Below, piece by piece: positions 33,722 to 46,571 of a stretch of DNA of 64,000 nucleotides. The stretch is from Zarea fungicola (Eukaryota > Ascomycota > Sordariomycetes > Hypocreales > Cordycipitaceae): assembly GCA_900169235.1 (NCBI GenBank), contig FWCC01000375.1, positions 39,616-103,615 of the forward strand, in the 5' to 3' direction. The number at the start of each line of letters is the position of its first letter. Position 1 is the stretch's first letter. Under the pieces are notes generated by a model. The model saw nothing but the letters and a program-made list of their open reading frames with translations. It searched no databases and was not told the DNA's origin. The position numbers and the translations under genes were made by a program.

Positions 33722-36700
33722 CTATCGCCTGCTGCTCAGGTAGCCCCCTCCAACCACCGCATCTTGCGATGCCACAACCCATGAAAAGCCGGCAGCCTTA
33801 AGTTTCCCAATCCACTTGGGACCAGACAACCTTTCAAACCCATCCCTTGCTGCTATTTCTGGGTTATTTAGCAGTACGCTAAGCTGCTCTGCGTTGTCTA
33901 TATGAACGCTTGCCTCTAAGTGTGTATAACTGACACCTGAGGGCGGCGATGTAGTCAATCCCCGATAGAGAACTGTCGACACTTCATGGGCAGAGATCAA
34001 ATCGAACGACCCACTCCATTGGCCGCTTGAATCGTCAATCATTGTTCCTGTTCTTAAGACAGCTGTAGCAAAATCCTCGACAAGGTCCTCCGGCAGTACT
34101 CGTGCGGAGCTAATGGATGGTATAGTGCGGTAGATGTGCACGGGGAAGTTGTATTGCTCTGCGCTTCGCTCGAGAAGTCGCTCACCCGCCCACTTGGAGG
34201 ATACATAGCCACCAGACCCATTAGATGATGGGACAGAATCACGAGCTGACTGATCGCGGCCGTCTTTGCTGACGGCACCGCTCGATATGAAGTGGATGGG
34301 CACTCGTCGAGGTGCCGCAATCTTGACAAGTTCTTTGATAGGCAGAACGTTGGTCTTCCGGACCACTTGGTATGGTTCCCAGAAGGATCTCACAGCCGCT
34401 AGGTGGAGAATCACATCGATCGAGTTGGAAAGTTGGGCCATGTCTACTTCTGACAGCCCAAAGTAAGGGAGGGTAATGTCTCCCTCATGAACCGTGAGCT
34501 TCCCACCGGACTTGACCTTGCCCGGATTCCGCACACCCACACAATGCACGTGAGACACTTTGTCTGATGCAAGAAGATACGGAAGCACATGGCGCCCGAT
34601 GTGACCGGTGGCTCCTGTGACGAGTATCTCCAAGCCGTGTTGACGCAGCGGGGAGGTCTTGCCAGGCAATGTCACTACTGGGACTTCTGTTTCCTCCTCC
34701 CAGTCGATGAAAGCTCCCTGAATGAGTTGCTGATCTACCATAGCTGCCATCTTGCCAAGGGTGCTTGCTTCGAGGAGCTCAACCAAGGGGAACCAGACAT
34801 TGAATGTCGCGCGGATTCGTGCAGACAGTTCAACGAGCAGCAAAGAGTTTCCTCCAAGACGGAAGAAGTCGGCAGAGTGCCCGCAAGACTTGACTGTGTC
34901 CGCAGTAGTAATGACGGTGGACCAGAGACCTCTAAGCTTTTCCTCGGTCGCCGTTAGATGCCGTACTTCGCCATCTTCTGGGTCTGCAGCTGCCGGTTCC
35001 ACGTCAACAGACAGAGCAGCAACCGCAGCTCGGTCGATCTTTTGGTGAACTGTTAATGGAAAGCTTGACAGAGGAACAAGAACCGTGGGCTTCATGTAAC
35101 TTGGTATTGGCAAGGAAGCAATCAAATTCGCCAGGTAGTGTCCCTGATCGGAGGTGGTCATCTCGATATCAGCAGAAAACACAACATGGCCGACGATGAA
35201 CTGTGACTCGGATGTTCCCCTTAGCGTACACAGCGCGTATCGAAGCAGACCTCTGGAGTGGCTGATAATGTTGCTCTCGATATCTCCCAACTCAATGCGA
35301 TTGCCACGAAGCTTGATCTGCGTGTCTCCCACTATCCTGCCGAGGAAAACAACTGCACCATCCTGGTTAAGGTATCCATAGTCTCCAGTCTTGTAGAGCT
35401 TTGTATGCCCAAGTCGCTTGTGTGTTTCTGTCGCCCACTTGTTTTCGAAGAAGCTTGCTCTTGTCTTGGACACATCGTCCAAGTAGCCTACCGAAACACC
35501 CGCGCCGCCAATCAGTATCTCGCCGGGCATACCAATGGGCAGAAGCTGCATCCGACTGTCAACGGTGTATATGTTGTAGTTTGGCATTGGCTTTCCGATC
35601 GGGATTTGATCATTGCTGAGCACCAAATCGTCCTGATACGGAATCTCCAGCTTCACCGCTGACAGTGAGATTTCCGTTGGGCCGTAAGAGTTAAACAGTC
35701 TCAATCCGGGCAGTTGCAAGCTGCAAAATTCCTTGCGCAGACTATCCGCCATGCGATCACCACCAGCAAATGCAAACCTCCAGGCATGTGCCCTGCTTCG
35801 AGCTAGATCACCTCCATGCCTGATCCATGAAGAGTACTCCGGTGGCGTTGCCCTTGTGTAAGTGATCTTCTCGTCTACTATCCTGCCCATGATAGAGAGC
35901 GAGTCTCCACGCAGCGTTCTGTCAACGACAACGAGGGTACCACCGGTGCAGAGAGCGACAAAGATTTCGTCAAGAGACATGTCAAAACTGAATGCTGTCT
36001 GCTGCAAGACCCGCTCTCTGTCCAAGTCAAACTTGGTGACGAGACCTTCTACGGCGTTGCAAAGTCCTCCGTGACTGAGCACAATGCCCTTTGGCAAGCC
36101 CGTCGTCCCGCTTGTAAAAAGCAGTACTGCCGCGGTGGTTCTTGTAGCCGCGATGGCAACGTCGCTCAGCGTGCCATTCTCTGGGGCGGTTACATCGTCC
36201 ACGTTAATTGCCTTGCAGCCAAAAACGGTTTCACCTTGGCTGGTCATTGAATCGACGAAGACGGCACCGGGACGGCAAGCCTGCGCTATGGCTGCCAGCC
36301 TGCCCTCACCCTGTCGCTGATCCATAGGTACGTAACAAGCACCAACCCGCAAGATAGCAAGCATAGAACATATCCAAGCCACAGAAGGTTGTTGGAACAC
36401 ACCGACAGCGCAACCAGGCTTAACATCTGCAGCGTGCAACTTGCCGCACAATTCCTTAATCTTAGCAGCCATTTCAGTATAGGACATGGTCAAGCCAGCT
36501 GTGACTTTCACTGCTATGCTGTCGCCGTAGCGCTCTGCCATCTGGTCAATACGATGGACGAGTGTTTCCGGCCAAGTGGTTGGAAATGACGCTCCAGTTC
36601 CCAGGAGCAAAGCGCGTTCCAGTTCTGTCTCCGAGTACGGTGACAGATTCTCGACCAGAGTGGTCAGAGGACGCTCAGCAAATGCAGCCAGCATTTGTAC

Positions 36701-39700
36701 ATACATCCGCAGTAGCATATCTGCTGTGTCATCGCCGTATAGTTCGCTTTGCACGCCAAAGTTGACAATTGTCTCGCCTGCGTGGTCCTCGAAAACATTC
36801 ATTGTAATGTCGTAGGCCGTCTTGCTGTACGAAGTGGCATCGTCAGTTTGCTCAGTCTCCATCTCCTTGGCGACTGGCTGCGCGGCACGGTATTCAATGA
36901 AGGCTTGAAACAGCGGATTATACGACGTAGTTCTTTGCACGCTGGCATCATCGAGTATCACATTGAAGGGGACGACTGAGTTGGCCAATGCGCCAAAAGC
37001 ACGCGTACGAGCTTCCTTGAGCGCAGCTGCGAGCGTCTGTTGTTTCTCAGATCCCTTGAATCGAAGCGGCAAGAGATTGAGCATCACACCAACGACGCCC
37101 GCATCTGCTGCGTCAGTCATGCGGTTGCTGTCTGCCATGCCGATGCAGACGTCCTCTGTGTCTGCCAGACGGCAGAGTAACGCACGATACACTGCTAAGT
37201 GGAAATGGAAGACGGACACTTTGGCTGTCCTACTCTGCTCTCTGACGAGGCGATTGACACGCGTATTCAATTTTGTGCTCTTTCGTCGGACCCCGTAGTC
37301 ACGAAGCGGCCGACGAGCCTTGACTTGTGCAGTGGGTAGCAAAGGTAAGACGGGCGGCAGTGCAGCGAATTCACGTTTCCAGAACGCACGCTCAGATATC
37401 ATGCGGCCATTATCAACAGCTTCCCGCTGCTTGGCTGCCCAGCTGGAGTACTGTTGTTTGGGATTGGGCAGGAAGCCCTGCAGGTATCCTTGTTGGAGCT
37501 CTTGAAACACGACTTCCCAGCTGCCTCCATCCATGGCAATGTGGTGATAGCCAACGACCAGATGCGTGTCGGTCTCCCCGTCGCAGAGAAGCAGCCGCAT
37601 TGTGTCGCCTTTCTCGAGGTCGTAGATGTGGCTGCGAAGTAGTTGGTAGGTGTGCTGAACCTGGTCGAAATCTTTGACCTTGATGTGTTCTAATTGGATA
37701 GCTGACTTTCTCATGATGCCTTGATAAGCCCTGCTGGTGTTGTCTTTGTCATTGCTGGAGAAGAAGCAGGTGCGCAGGGCCTCGTGCCGGTTAACAATCA
37801 TGTCAACTGTCTTGGCGAGTTTGGAAAAGACAAAGCGCCCCGGCATCCGGAAAAAGAAGGTGATGTTCGAGGTTGTCTGATCGTCTAAAAACTGGCGAAG
37901 AAACCAGAATCTAGACTGGGTGTATGACATTGGCTCTCTTCTGAGGATTTCTGGCTGGAACGGGCGAATGGCGGGTACGTTATCGTCACTACATAAACAG
38001 TCAGCTATTATTACATTCTGAACATGATGAATTGATTTTGCTATAACCAAAAAACTGAGTGAAACATCGAAAATTTACAAAGGAGTGAGAGGGACAGAGC
38101 GAGGGGGATCTAACATCTTCATTTCCGACTTTGCATCGACTCCGTTTTCCTTGCCGTAGATACTTTTGCCATCAAAGTACCCATTCGTCATGACCTGCGA
38201 AGAGGTAATGCTGCTGCTTCCACTATCCGTCATTGGTGAAGCTGTTCCCTTGTTCCTGCTCTCGTCGATACTAGACTCTGACGGAGCCGTGGAAGCAGAG
38301 TCGGACGAACTGTCTATCACGACCACCGGAAGTGCTGAGATGTCTGCGATGGCGGCTGCTCCTTCCAGTTGAGCCCGAATTTCCTCGGGCAGCCTTTCCA
38401 TGGCATCATCCACCAAATCAGAGGCGGAAGCGCCTTGGAGAACTTTAAGCACAGGCATATCGACGCCCAGCTCCACCTGGAACCAGGTGCGCACTTCGAC
38501 AGCTACCAGAGAGTCCATGCCAAAGTCAACCAACGGCGTTGTGTCTGACAAGTGGGCTTCTTCTGTCTGAAGACTAAGACATAGCTTGGCAATAAAAGCG
38601 GCTAAAGAGCAGAATATTAGTACAAGAAGGAAAAAAATCTTAGGTTAGAACACCCTTACCTTTAACAATAACAGTTGCCTCTGCCACAGTCTTGACGTTG
38701 GCCAGCTGGGCCTTCACGTTGATTCTGACCGCAAACCTTTCCTGGACATCATCTCCAGACCCAAGCGTTTGAATAAAATGGCCAAACTTGGCATTCGCAG
38801 CCCAGTACACATCTGTAATCTCACCAGAGAGCGTACGAATTCCCGTGATGATCTCACCTTCTCGGTCGGAGGTGGGCATTCCGGATTCGACGGCTTCAGC
38901 GAATAGCTGGTGCAAGTCCGACTCGCACATCGGCATAGTGACTCGGTGGATTTTGCCAATCTCACGAGCTGTCAGGGCTCGCCCTGCCTTGGTTTCTCTT
39001 TCCACATATCCGACGCCATGCACTCTCGAGATGTCTATAGTGGAGCCTGCCAGCCCGCCGGCGCGCCGTTGCTGCATCAGCGCCTTCATATAGCAGTTGG
39101 CTGCGCTATAGGCAGATTGGCCGGTGTTACCGGTGGTGGCCACGATGGATGAGAAGCAGACGAACCAATCTAGAATGTCACTGCCAAATAGCTCACTGAT
39201 ATTCGCAGTGCCATTGATCTTAGGCTTCAGCACATCTTGAAGATCGTCAAAGGTGGTATTGATGAAGATCTTGTCGCGCAAGACGAGGGCTCCGTTGGCT
39301 ACACCAGCAATGGGAGGCATAGAAGACTCAATCTGATTACGTGCGTCCCGTAACGAGTCCATGTTGGAGATATCAGCAGCGATGCAGCGCACATCAGCAC
39401 CTCGCTCAGCACACATGTCGATCCAAGTATCGTCAATTTTCGGGCTTCTGCTCGACACGACGACACTTGTGGCACCGTGGCCGATCATCCAATCGACTAA
39501 AGATTGGCCAAGATCGCTGGCAAGGCCTATCATCCAGTACGTTTTGCCAGGTTGGAAGAGATCCTTGCGCCAGTCTACAGGCTCCAATGTCGTAGGGACC
39601 GTAGCATTATGATGCCAGTCTATAATGCTGAACATGTCTGTCGCATTGGTCAGGTCAGCTACCTGGGCTGCATCCAATGTGGGAGCTGGATCATTAGGCA

Positions 39701-42700
39701 CCGTAGGGCATTGTTGGTCTGCGAGGAACGTTTCCAGACTGCGCATTACATCGGCGACTTTGCTGGTGCCAGCCTCTGAGAGCGGTGAGATACTCTTGGC
39801 CACGAGGGTATCCAGGCATACAGTCTCACAGAACGCGGGGAGAATATTGCGTATGCGGCTTCCCAAAACGTGACTTCTTCCATGGCCGCTGTGGGAAAGA
39901 TCCAAGAACAGGTCCACTCCAGTGGGCAAGCAGCGAAGCAAAGCGCTTCGAGCCATGGCAGGATGAAGGACGGTCCACTCCTCATGTTCCTTCATATCCT
40001 GATCAGTGGTAGTGCAAACAAGATTGGATACGGTTCCCTTTAGCATTTTGCGCAGCATTGAGGCGAGCATAGTGTCGGGCTCATGCACGAGCAGGTTGCT
40101 ACCGGAGTGAAGACGTGCCATGATCTGCCGGCAGAGTAGGAAGCAAGCAGCGGAGCGAAGACTCATACTGTCTTGCTGCGTAACAGCGATGGTGAATGAC
40201 TCTGGGATAACCAGACGAGACGAGTTGACAGTAGAAACGGCAAGTACTGTGACACCATTATCGACTCTGGATCCCATACTCACGAACAGTAGACCCGCAG
40301 AGGTTCGTATGGAGAAAAGAAGCGAGCTCTGTACCACAACAGTGACAGACTGCTGTGCTTCGTCCTGACGCGGTGCCCTCACTTTGTGAAGAGCATAACG
40401 ATCATCTTCAGCAATATACTCTAACGAGACATGGTCCTCGCGTGGATTGATCTCTTCAAGGATTGGTCTCTTAGCTGAGTTATAGCGGGCATTGGCCTCG
40501 GCATCGTGCATGACGCGCTGAATCTCAAGGGAGCCGTTGTGCAAACGCAGTTCGGGCTCGGGTTTCCATAGTATATTCAGTGGCTTCGAAGAAGACAGCC
40601 ACATGGATCCAATGTGGAGATGCAAAAAACGCTCGGCAAGTAGGGTGGCATTCAAGTCCTTCAAGTCGGTTACGTCAATGAACTGGGGTCGTAGTTGTTG
40701 CACCTCATACGGGATGGAGCGCCACAGACCAAGCATAGCACCATTGAAGGGTTCACTGCAGTGGCTGCCGTTTGCTACCCAGAGACTAACGCCTGCGTCG
40801 CAAATAAGAGACTTCATTGCAATCCAGCGCTCCTCTGTAAGGTCTTTGAAAGTGGGAGAGTCCACATCCGCCAAGCAAAGGATAGAGGCACCCGTCGGAA
40901 CTTGCTCCGTCAGCTCCTCCAAGTTCGCCAAAACAGTGCAGGACTCGGCACGGGGCTCAAGTAGAGCTCTCAAGTCTTCCACGATATCAAGAGTGGCCAT
41001 GGAGTCTCCACCGATAAGGATGAGGTCCTTGATGGGGATCTCGTCCGGTCGTGACATCAAAGGTCGCCTGTAAAGGTTGACCTGTTCATCTACCGCTTGA
41101 GCAGCAAAAACAGAGGTCACAAATGTCTGCGGATCCTTCATGGGTGTATGAGTATCAACTCCCGCGAATCCACACTTTCTCAGTGTTAGATTCCAATCCT
41201 TGAGCGTCATGGTTGGCGCAATCACACGGCCGTCATCAACACCTACCCACCACCCAGGAAGGCCACCCATAGTGAGGCCAACAGCGATGGCATTTGGATC
41301 CACAATCTCGAGTAGGATCAGATAGCCGCCGGGACGGAGTAGACCGCGGGCATTCCGAAGAGCCTCCTGCAAAGGAGCTGTAGCGTGCAAGACGTTTGAC
41401 GCGATCAGGACATCATAGCAGCCAGCTTTGTATCCCTGGGGTGCGGTATCCTTGGTAATATCCAACGTCTTGAAGGTCATCTTGCCGGCATACTGCTGGA
41501 ACTCTTGGCGTGCTTTTTCGAAGAAACCGGTCGAGATGTCCGTGTAAGTATACGACCCGAAGGCGGTGCCCAGCTTCTTCAGGATCCCCCTTGTGGCGCC
41601 GCCGGTACCGGCACCAGTCTCAAGAATGTCCATGTTCGGGAAACGATAGGCCAGCTGATTGACCATGTTGGCGACTGAGCGGTTGGCAAGTGGATATCCT
41701 AGCGCGCTCTCATAAAAGGCATCGAGCTTACCATCCTTGGTCATGACCTCGAGGATGGTGATTTGGCCTCGAATCACGGCTGGCAGATTCTCACCAACGG
41801 CTCTCATGATGGCAAAATCGGCATCTCTCTCCTCATAACGGGAAATAATTTCCTCGATGACGGGCTGTTCGTCCGTGAGCCAGGCCTTCTTCTGTGGGTT
41901 CTTGCTAAACCTGGCCACCTGGTATTCAGCCATATTGAGCAGTGCCTTGTAATGCGGCGCGAGTTCTGGGTCTGCCTTCTCCTGAGGCGTAATGACCTTT
42001 GTCAGTCTTTGCAGATAGAAGATCGATGTTCTCTCCATATCTCTTGCTTTTTGATTGTCACCCGCGGTAGCTCGAATACCCTCCATGGCGGCATCACCGT
42101 CCGGCTGGCCTATGCCCCAAGTGACCTTGCTAAAGAGGTTGCTATCGTCGGCAGCCATTGGAGGGGTAAAAGGTACGAAACTTAGACCGTCAATCTCGAT
42201 GCATTTCTGTAGGCCATCTGCGGCAATGATATCGACATTGCCTACGACTTGGTTCGGACGGCTGGCAATGATGTTGCTGTCAAATGTGACCAGCTCTGGC
42301 ATGGTAGCACCACACAGAGACGGGACAAGTGAAACCCTGCGAATAGCAGTAGGCACAATCATAGAACGTAAACGGCCGTCATCCGGTGCGCTGTAGGCGG
42401 CAAAAAGACTCTGTAGAGCTGTGTCGAGCATGCCGGGATGGAAAACCAATGGTGAGCGCGACAGCTGTTGATTTTCTTCAAGTGGAGGCGTTATAATGGT
42501 GCCAGAAGCGTAGCCCAGACGTCGTTGGATCGACTCTAGACCCCTGAAGGCACCGCTGTAGCCGTACCCGAGCTCTTTCATGGAATCGTAGAACTGTGTA
42601 ACATCGACGTCACTCATCTTGCCAATGTACTGATCGCGGGAGGTAAGCACACTTGCGATTGGCTCCCCAAGTACAATGCGGACCTCTCCTTGTGCGTTGA

Positions 42701-45700
42701 CAACCAGCTCGGTGGCCTCACGAGCGGACGCCCCAAAGGTAGAGTATGATGTGAACCGGGCTTGGATAATTCCATCATCATTGTTTTCAGATTCGGTAAT
42801 GTTGGTCATGCTGACGACGACTTCAGTCCCAATAGTCTCGTCAATTGCAATAGCCTTTGATATCGAGAAATCGGTCAGCTCAATAACCTGGACGGAGCGT
42901 CCGGCTGCCAGCTCCATGGAGGCCTCCATGGCGAGACACACGTATCCCGTGCCAGGGAAGACAATCTGACCCTGAAGCGCATGGTCGGCGAGCCAGGGTA
43001 TCTCGCGAGGCTTCAAAAGGTTCTTCCAGCGAACCTCATGAGCAGTCCCGTCGGGAATCCGCTGGCCCAGCAATGTATGGATAGCATTATCCTGGGTTCT
43101 GAAGAGCCTCCCCATTCGTGACTCTGCCCAGTACAGCCTAGTATGATCCCACTGGTACAGTGGAAGATCCTTGACCATGAATCGTTCCGAAGAGTCTTGG
43201 CAGTATACTTGGCGCAGGCTCTTCCAGTTGACAGCTGAAGAGCCTAGGTTAGCCCATATCTGGCCCAGAGAAGCAGCCAGGGCCTTGAAGTCATTGTGAC
43301 CACGATTCAAGGTACCAGTGTATGCAATCAGGCTGCCAGTCTTCTCCTGTATGGTCTGTGTGGCCGGTCCCTTGAGCGCTGGATGGGGACCAACCTCAAC
43401 ACCAAGGCTAAAAGGCGACTCGGACGCCACGGTAGTCTCGATAGCTTGCGAGAACAATACCGTGTTGGTCATGTTGTCAACCCAGTACTGACCTGCGAGA
43501 TCTTGGCAATCAGACGACATGACGCGTCCTTGAACAACACTAGAGTACCAGGTTGGGGCAGTTTCTGACGGCTCTAGGGTTTGAATATTGCAAGCTGTCA
43601 AGGCTTTCATATAGGCGGCGCCACATGGTTGCATATGGTGAGAATGATAGGCTGTGTCAACTTTAAGCAGACGCGCAAACTTGCCCTCCTGCTCGAGTGC
43701 CAGCCTGGCTTCCTCTATGGCATCAGCATCTCCAGACAATGTGACGCTAGACGACGAATTGCTAGCAGCAACAGTAATGCGTCCTTCCAAGTCTTCCAGC
43801 GCACAAAGTTCTTGGGCATCCTCGAGCGATGTTCCGACGGCAAGCATAGCGCCTTTGCTGCCATCTGTACCGGAAGCCAGCCCAGCGCATTGGCCACGGT
43901 AGTACGCGATCCGCATAGCATCGGTTGCGCTCAACAGACCTGCAGCATAGGCAGCGCCAATTTCGCCAGAGGAGTGACCAACTACCGCTTTGAAGCTGAC
44001 ACCCGCGAAATGAAGGAGGTTGACAAGGAGAATCTGCACGGCTGTGCATAGCGGTTGCGAAATGGCCGCTTCTCCTACACGGCTGGAGCCGGCTTCCAGC
44101 GAAAGCTGTTCCAGAAGAGTCCAGTTTGGTTTGTCCTCTAGAGAGGCCAGACAACTGTCCAGCTCATCAATGGTCTTTCGCGCTGTTGGATAAGCTGTGA
44201 TGAGGGCTGCCCCCATCTTTGGCCACTGCGCGCCTTGGCCGGTGAAGACGCCAAGTATACCTCCTCTCTCCTTGTTGGATGATGTTGCTCCAATAGGCGC
44301 CGTCTCGTCGGCCAAGAGAGTCTCAATGGCAGACACCAGGTCATGCGATGATGAGGCAACAAGAGCTGCCCTGAATGACATGACGGTTCTCTTGCAGGCA
44401 AGAGTGTATCGCAAGTCATCCAAGTCAATCGAGGAGTCTTCCTGTAGGAATGCAGCAAACGACTTGATCCTTGCTTTGAGCGCCGATTCTGAGTGCGCCG
44501 AGAATAGAAAAGGCATTATGGAGAGCGAACTCTCCTCTTTGACAGGAGCCTTTGCTATTTTTTGGTCGTAACCCTCGAGAACAGCATGGGCATTGCTTCC
44601 TCCAAACCCAAAGCTATTTACTGACGCTCGTCGAGGTACGCCAGGCGGCAGCACAGGCCAAGTTCTAGGCTGTGTAAGAATGTTGAGGTTGGTGTAAAAC
44701 GGCTCAACGCCCGGACTGAGCTTATTGAAAAGCAAGTTTGGGGGAATTGTGCCGTTTTTGATGGCCAAATAGGCCTTTAGCAGGCCAGCTATTCCCGCTG
44801 TACCCTCAGTGTGACCAATAACAGTCTTGACGGAGCCAACGTAGAGAATGTCGTCTCCTTGCTCCTTTTTGCTGTCGAAAAAGGCGGCATCAAGTGCGGA
44901 TGCCTCTTGCGGATCACCAGCCGGTGTGCCGGTCCCGTGGGCCTCAAAATACTGGCATCGCTCTAGGCTGTTGAGGGGGTCAAGACCAGCCCTTTTGTAT
45001 GTGTCTCTGATAAGCGCGGTTTGCGCAATGCCGCTTGGCATAGTGATGCCTGGAGTACGGCCGTCCTGGTTTGCCCCTGTCTCGCGAATGATACAGTCGA
45101 CAGTGTCACCGTCAGCAAGAGCCTGGCTCAGGGTTTTCAGCACCACGGCAGCGACACCGTCGCCACGAGCATAGCCGTCCGCTTCGCTGTCCCACATGCG
45201 GGACCTGCCCGTAGGTGACAGCATGCTAAGGTTGCTCGATGACACATATGGCAGGGGGTCGAGAAGAAGGTTTGTGCCTGCCGCGATGGCCATGCTGGAA
45301 ACACCACTGCGCAGCGCTTGCACGGCCTGATGCAGGGCAATGAGACTGGAGGAGCAAGCTGTGTCGATTGTCATACAGGCGCCATGCCAGTCAAAGAAGT
45401 ACGATATGCGGGCCGAGGCATTGCTAGCAGCAAGGCCGGTAACAGCGTATTTGGGAATGTAATCGTAGTCACGGGTCAAGATGGCTGAGTAGTCATTGCA
45501 CATTAGGCCAACGAAGACAGCTGTATCAGAACCCTGCTTTTCTTCGATGGTGATACCGGCATCCTCAAGAGACTCGTAAACGACCTCTAGAAGTTGCCGG
45601 TGTTGCGGATCCATAGGATCTGCTTCGGTGTTGGGGGAGTTGAAGAACTGAGCATCGAAATGCCGAATGTCGCTGCTGTCAATGAAATACGACTCTGGCA

Positions 45701-45884
45701 CATTTGTGCTCCCGTGGTGGGTGCCTTCAGGGTGGTAGAATGATTTGAGATTGAAGCGTTCACTTGGAATGCTGCTTGCCACATTTCGTGGCTCTTGGAG
45801 AAGTTGCCATAGTTTCGACGGTCTGTTTGAGTCGCCTGAGAAGCGACATCCAGCACCGATAATAGCAATGGGTTCTTGAGGCAT
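33722..45884 (-). CDS. PKS-NRPS hybrid synthetase, KS-AT-DH-CMeT-ER0-KR-ACP-C-A-T-R
   Basis: Three exons: 45884-38660, 38601-38079, 37988-33722; 4004 residues. Start is MPQEPIAIIGAG at 45884; the open frame runs further upstream but lacks homology. Domains: KS with Cys177 (DTACSSS), His316 and His358; AT with Ser638 (GHSSG); DH with His968 and Asp1154; C-methyltransferase with LETGAGTGG (1421-1429); no ER motif; KR about 2114-2400 with Ser2246 and Tyr2259; ACP with Ser2439 (FGMDSL); C with HHIAMDG (2731-2737); A with FTSGTTGLPKG from 3206; T with Ser3631 (GGNSLL); C-terminal R domain with TGATGHIG (3707-3714) and the Ser/Tyr3844/Lys3848 set (YVSSK). Every domain except ER looks catalytically complete. 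It should make a C-methylated polyketide, couple it to one amino acid and release an aldehyde/alcohol or tetramic acid. The neighbouring trans-ER complements the missing domain. Confidence 0.96.
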
Positions 45885-46050
45885 ATTGAACCGGATGATA
45901 GCGGTGACTGTATGAAAATAGAAAAATGGTACAGAATGTATAACAGAATGTATAATAGAAGACGAGCTCAGCGAACTTGAACCCGAAAGAGAAGAAGCTG
46001 GTATGAAGCAGTTTAAGACACTCAACAAAGTTCAAGGCGTGGATTTGTGT

Positions 46051-46057
46051 ATTTATA
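46051..46057 (-). promoter_or_regulatory. TATA box of the PKS-NRPS gene
   Basis: TATAAAT on the minus strand, about 167 bases upstream of the start codon at 45884. It also argues against using the longer open frame that extends back to 46028. Confidence 0.5.
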
Positions 46058-46571
46058 CACGCAGCAAACAGAACGACTGCGAAACGCGATAACAGTCTCA
46101 TGGACATAAAGTATATTTCATTTAGAACTAAAGAACGGAAATATGCAGGGTGGGTGAGCCAGGGTCTTCGATTGGCCTGGAACATGCAATTCCTCGTCAC
46201 CAGATGGGGATTGAGGACACTCATTTCGGTTTTCACGCTTGCTCGCAATGCTGTCCCTTAATAGAAATAAACGACAAACCATCCGGACTATCGGCCGGGT
46301 CCAATTAGGAAGGGGTTCCTTAGGCCAAAAATTCAACCCTAACCCTACGTGAGAGCTTTTCCGGCTTTTCAACCCCATGATCAGCCGAGGTCCCTCCATC
46401 AAGTAGGTTAACCGTCAGCATTTAATTCTATAGAAGGCCCAATTATTGTGGCGGAATACTTTCTCCGCATTTCCCCTTTTGGGGTGTAGAGAAGTACCAA
46501 GCTACTTGCATCAAAATCTTGTATTCATTCTCGCAACGTTGCGGCCGCAACCTTTACAGTCATTGAGCCGT
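46058..46571. other. Intergenic region upstream of PKS-NRPS
   Basis: Spacer between the trans-ER stop and the PKS-NRPS core promoter. It contains CGG/CCG-rich sequence around 46289-46300 that could bind a zinc-cluster regulator, and no coding frame. Confidence 0.45.

Noticed and set aside
33722..45884. Swainsonine-type (SwnK) hybrid enzyme
   Set aside because: SwnK has NRPS-first order (A-T-KS-AT-KR-T-R). Here the PKS half comes first and carries DH and CMeT, so the pathway is different.
33722..45884. NG-391/fusarin synthetase, known from Metarhizium
   Set aside because: The domain order fits, but fusarin clusters as I know them have no trans-enoyl reductase and include a hydrolase, an EF1-gamma/GST-like gene, an aldehyde dehydrogenase and a methyltransferase, none of which flank this gene.
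45885..46028. N-terminal extension of the PKS frame
   Set aside because: Residues before MPQEP are Ser-rich without homology, and the TATA box at 46051 puts the likely 5' UTR over this stretch.
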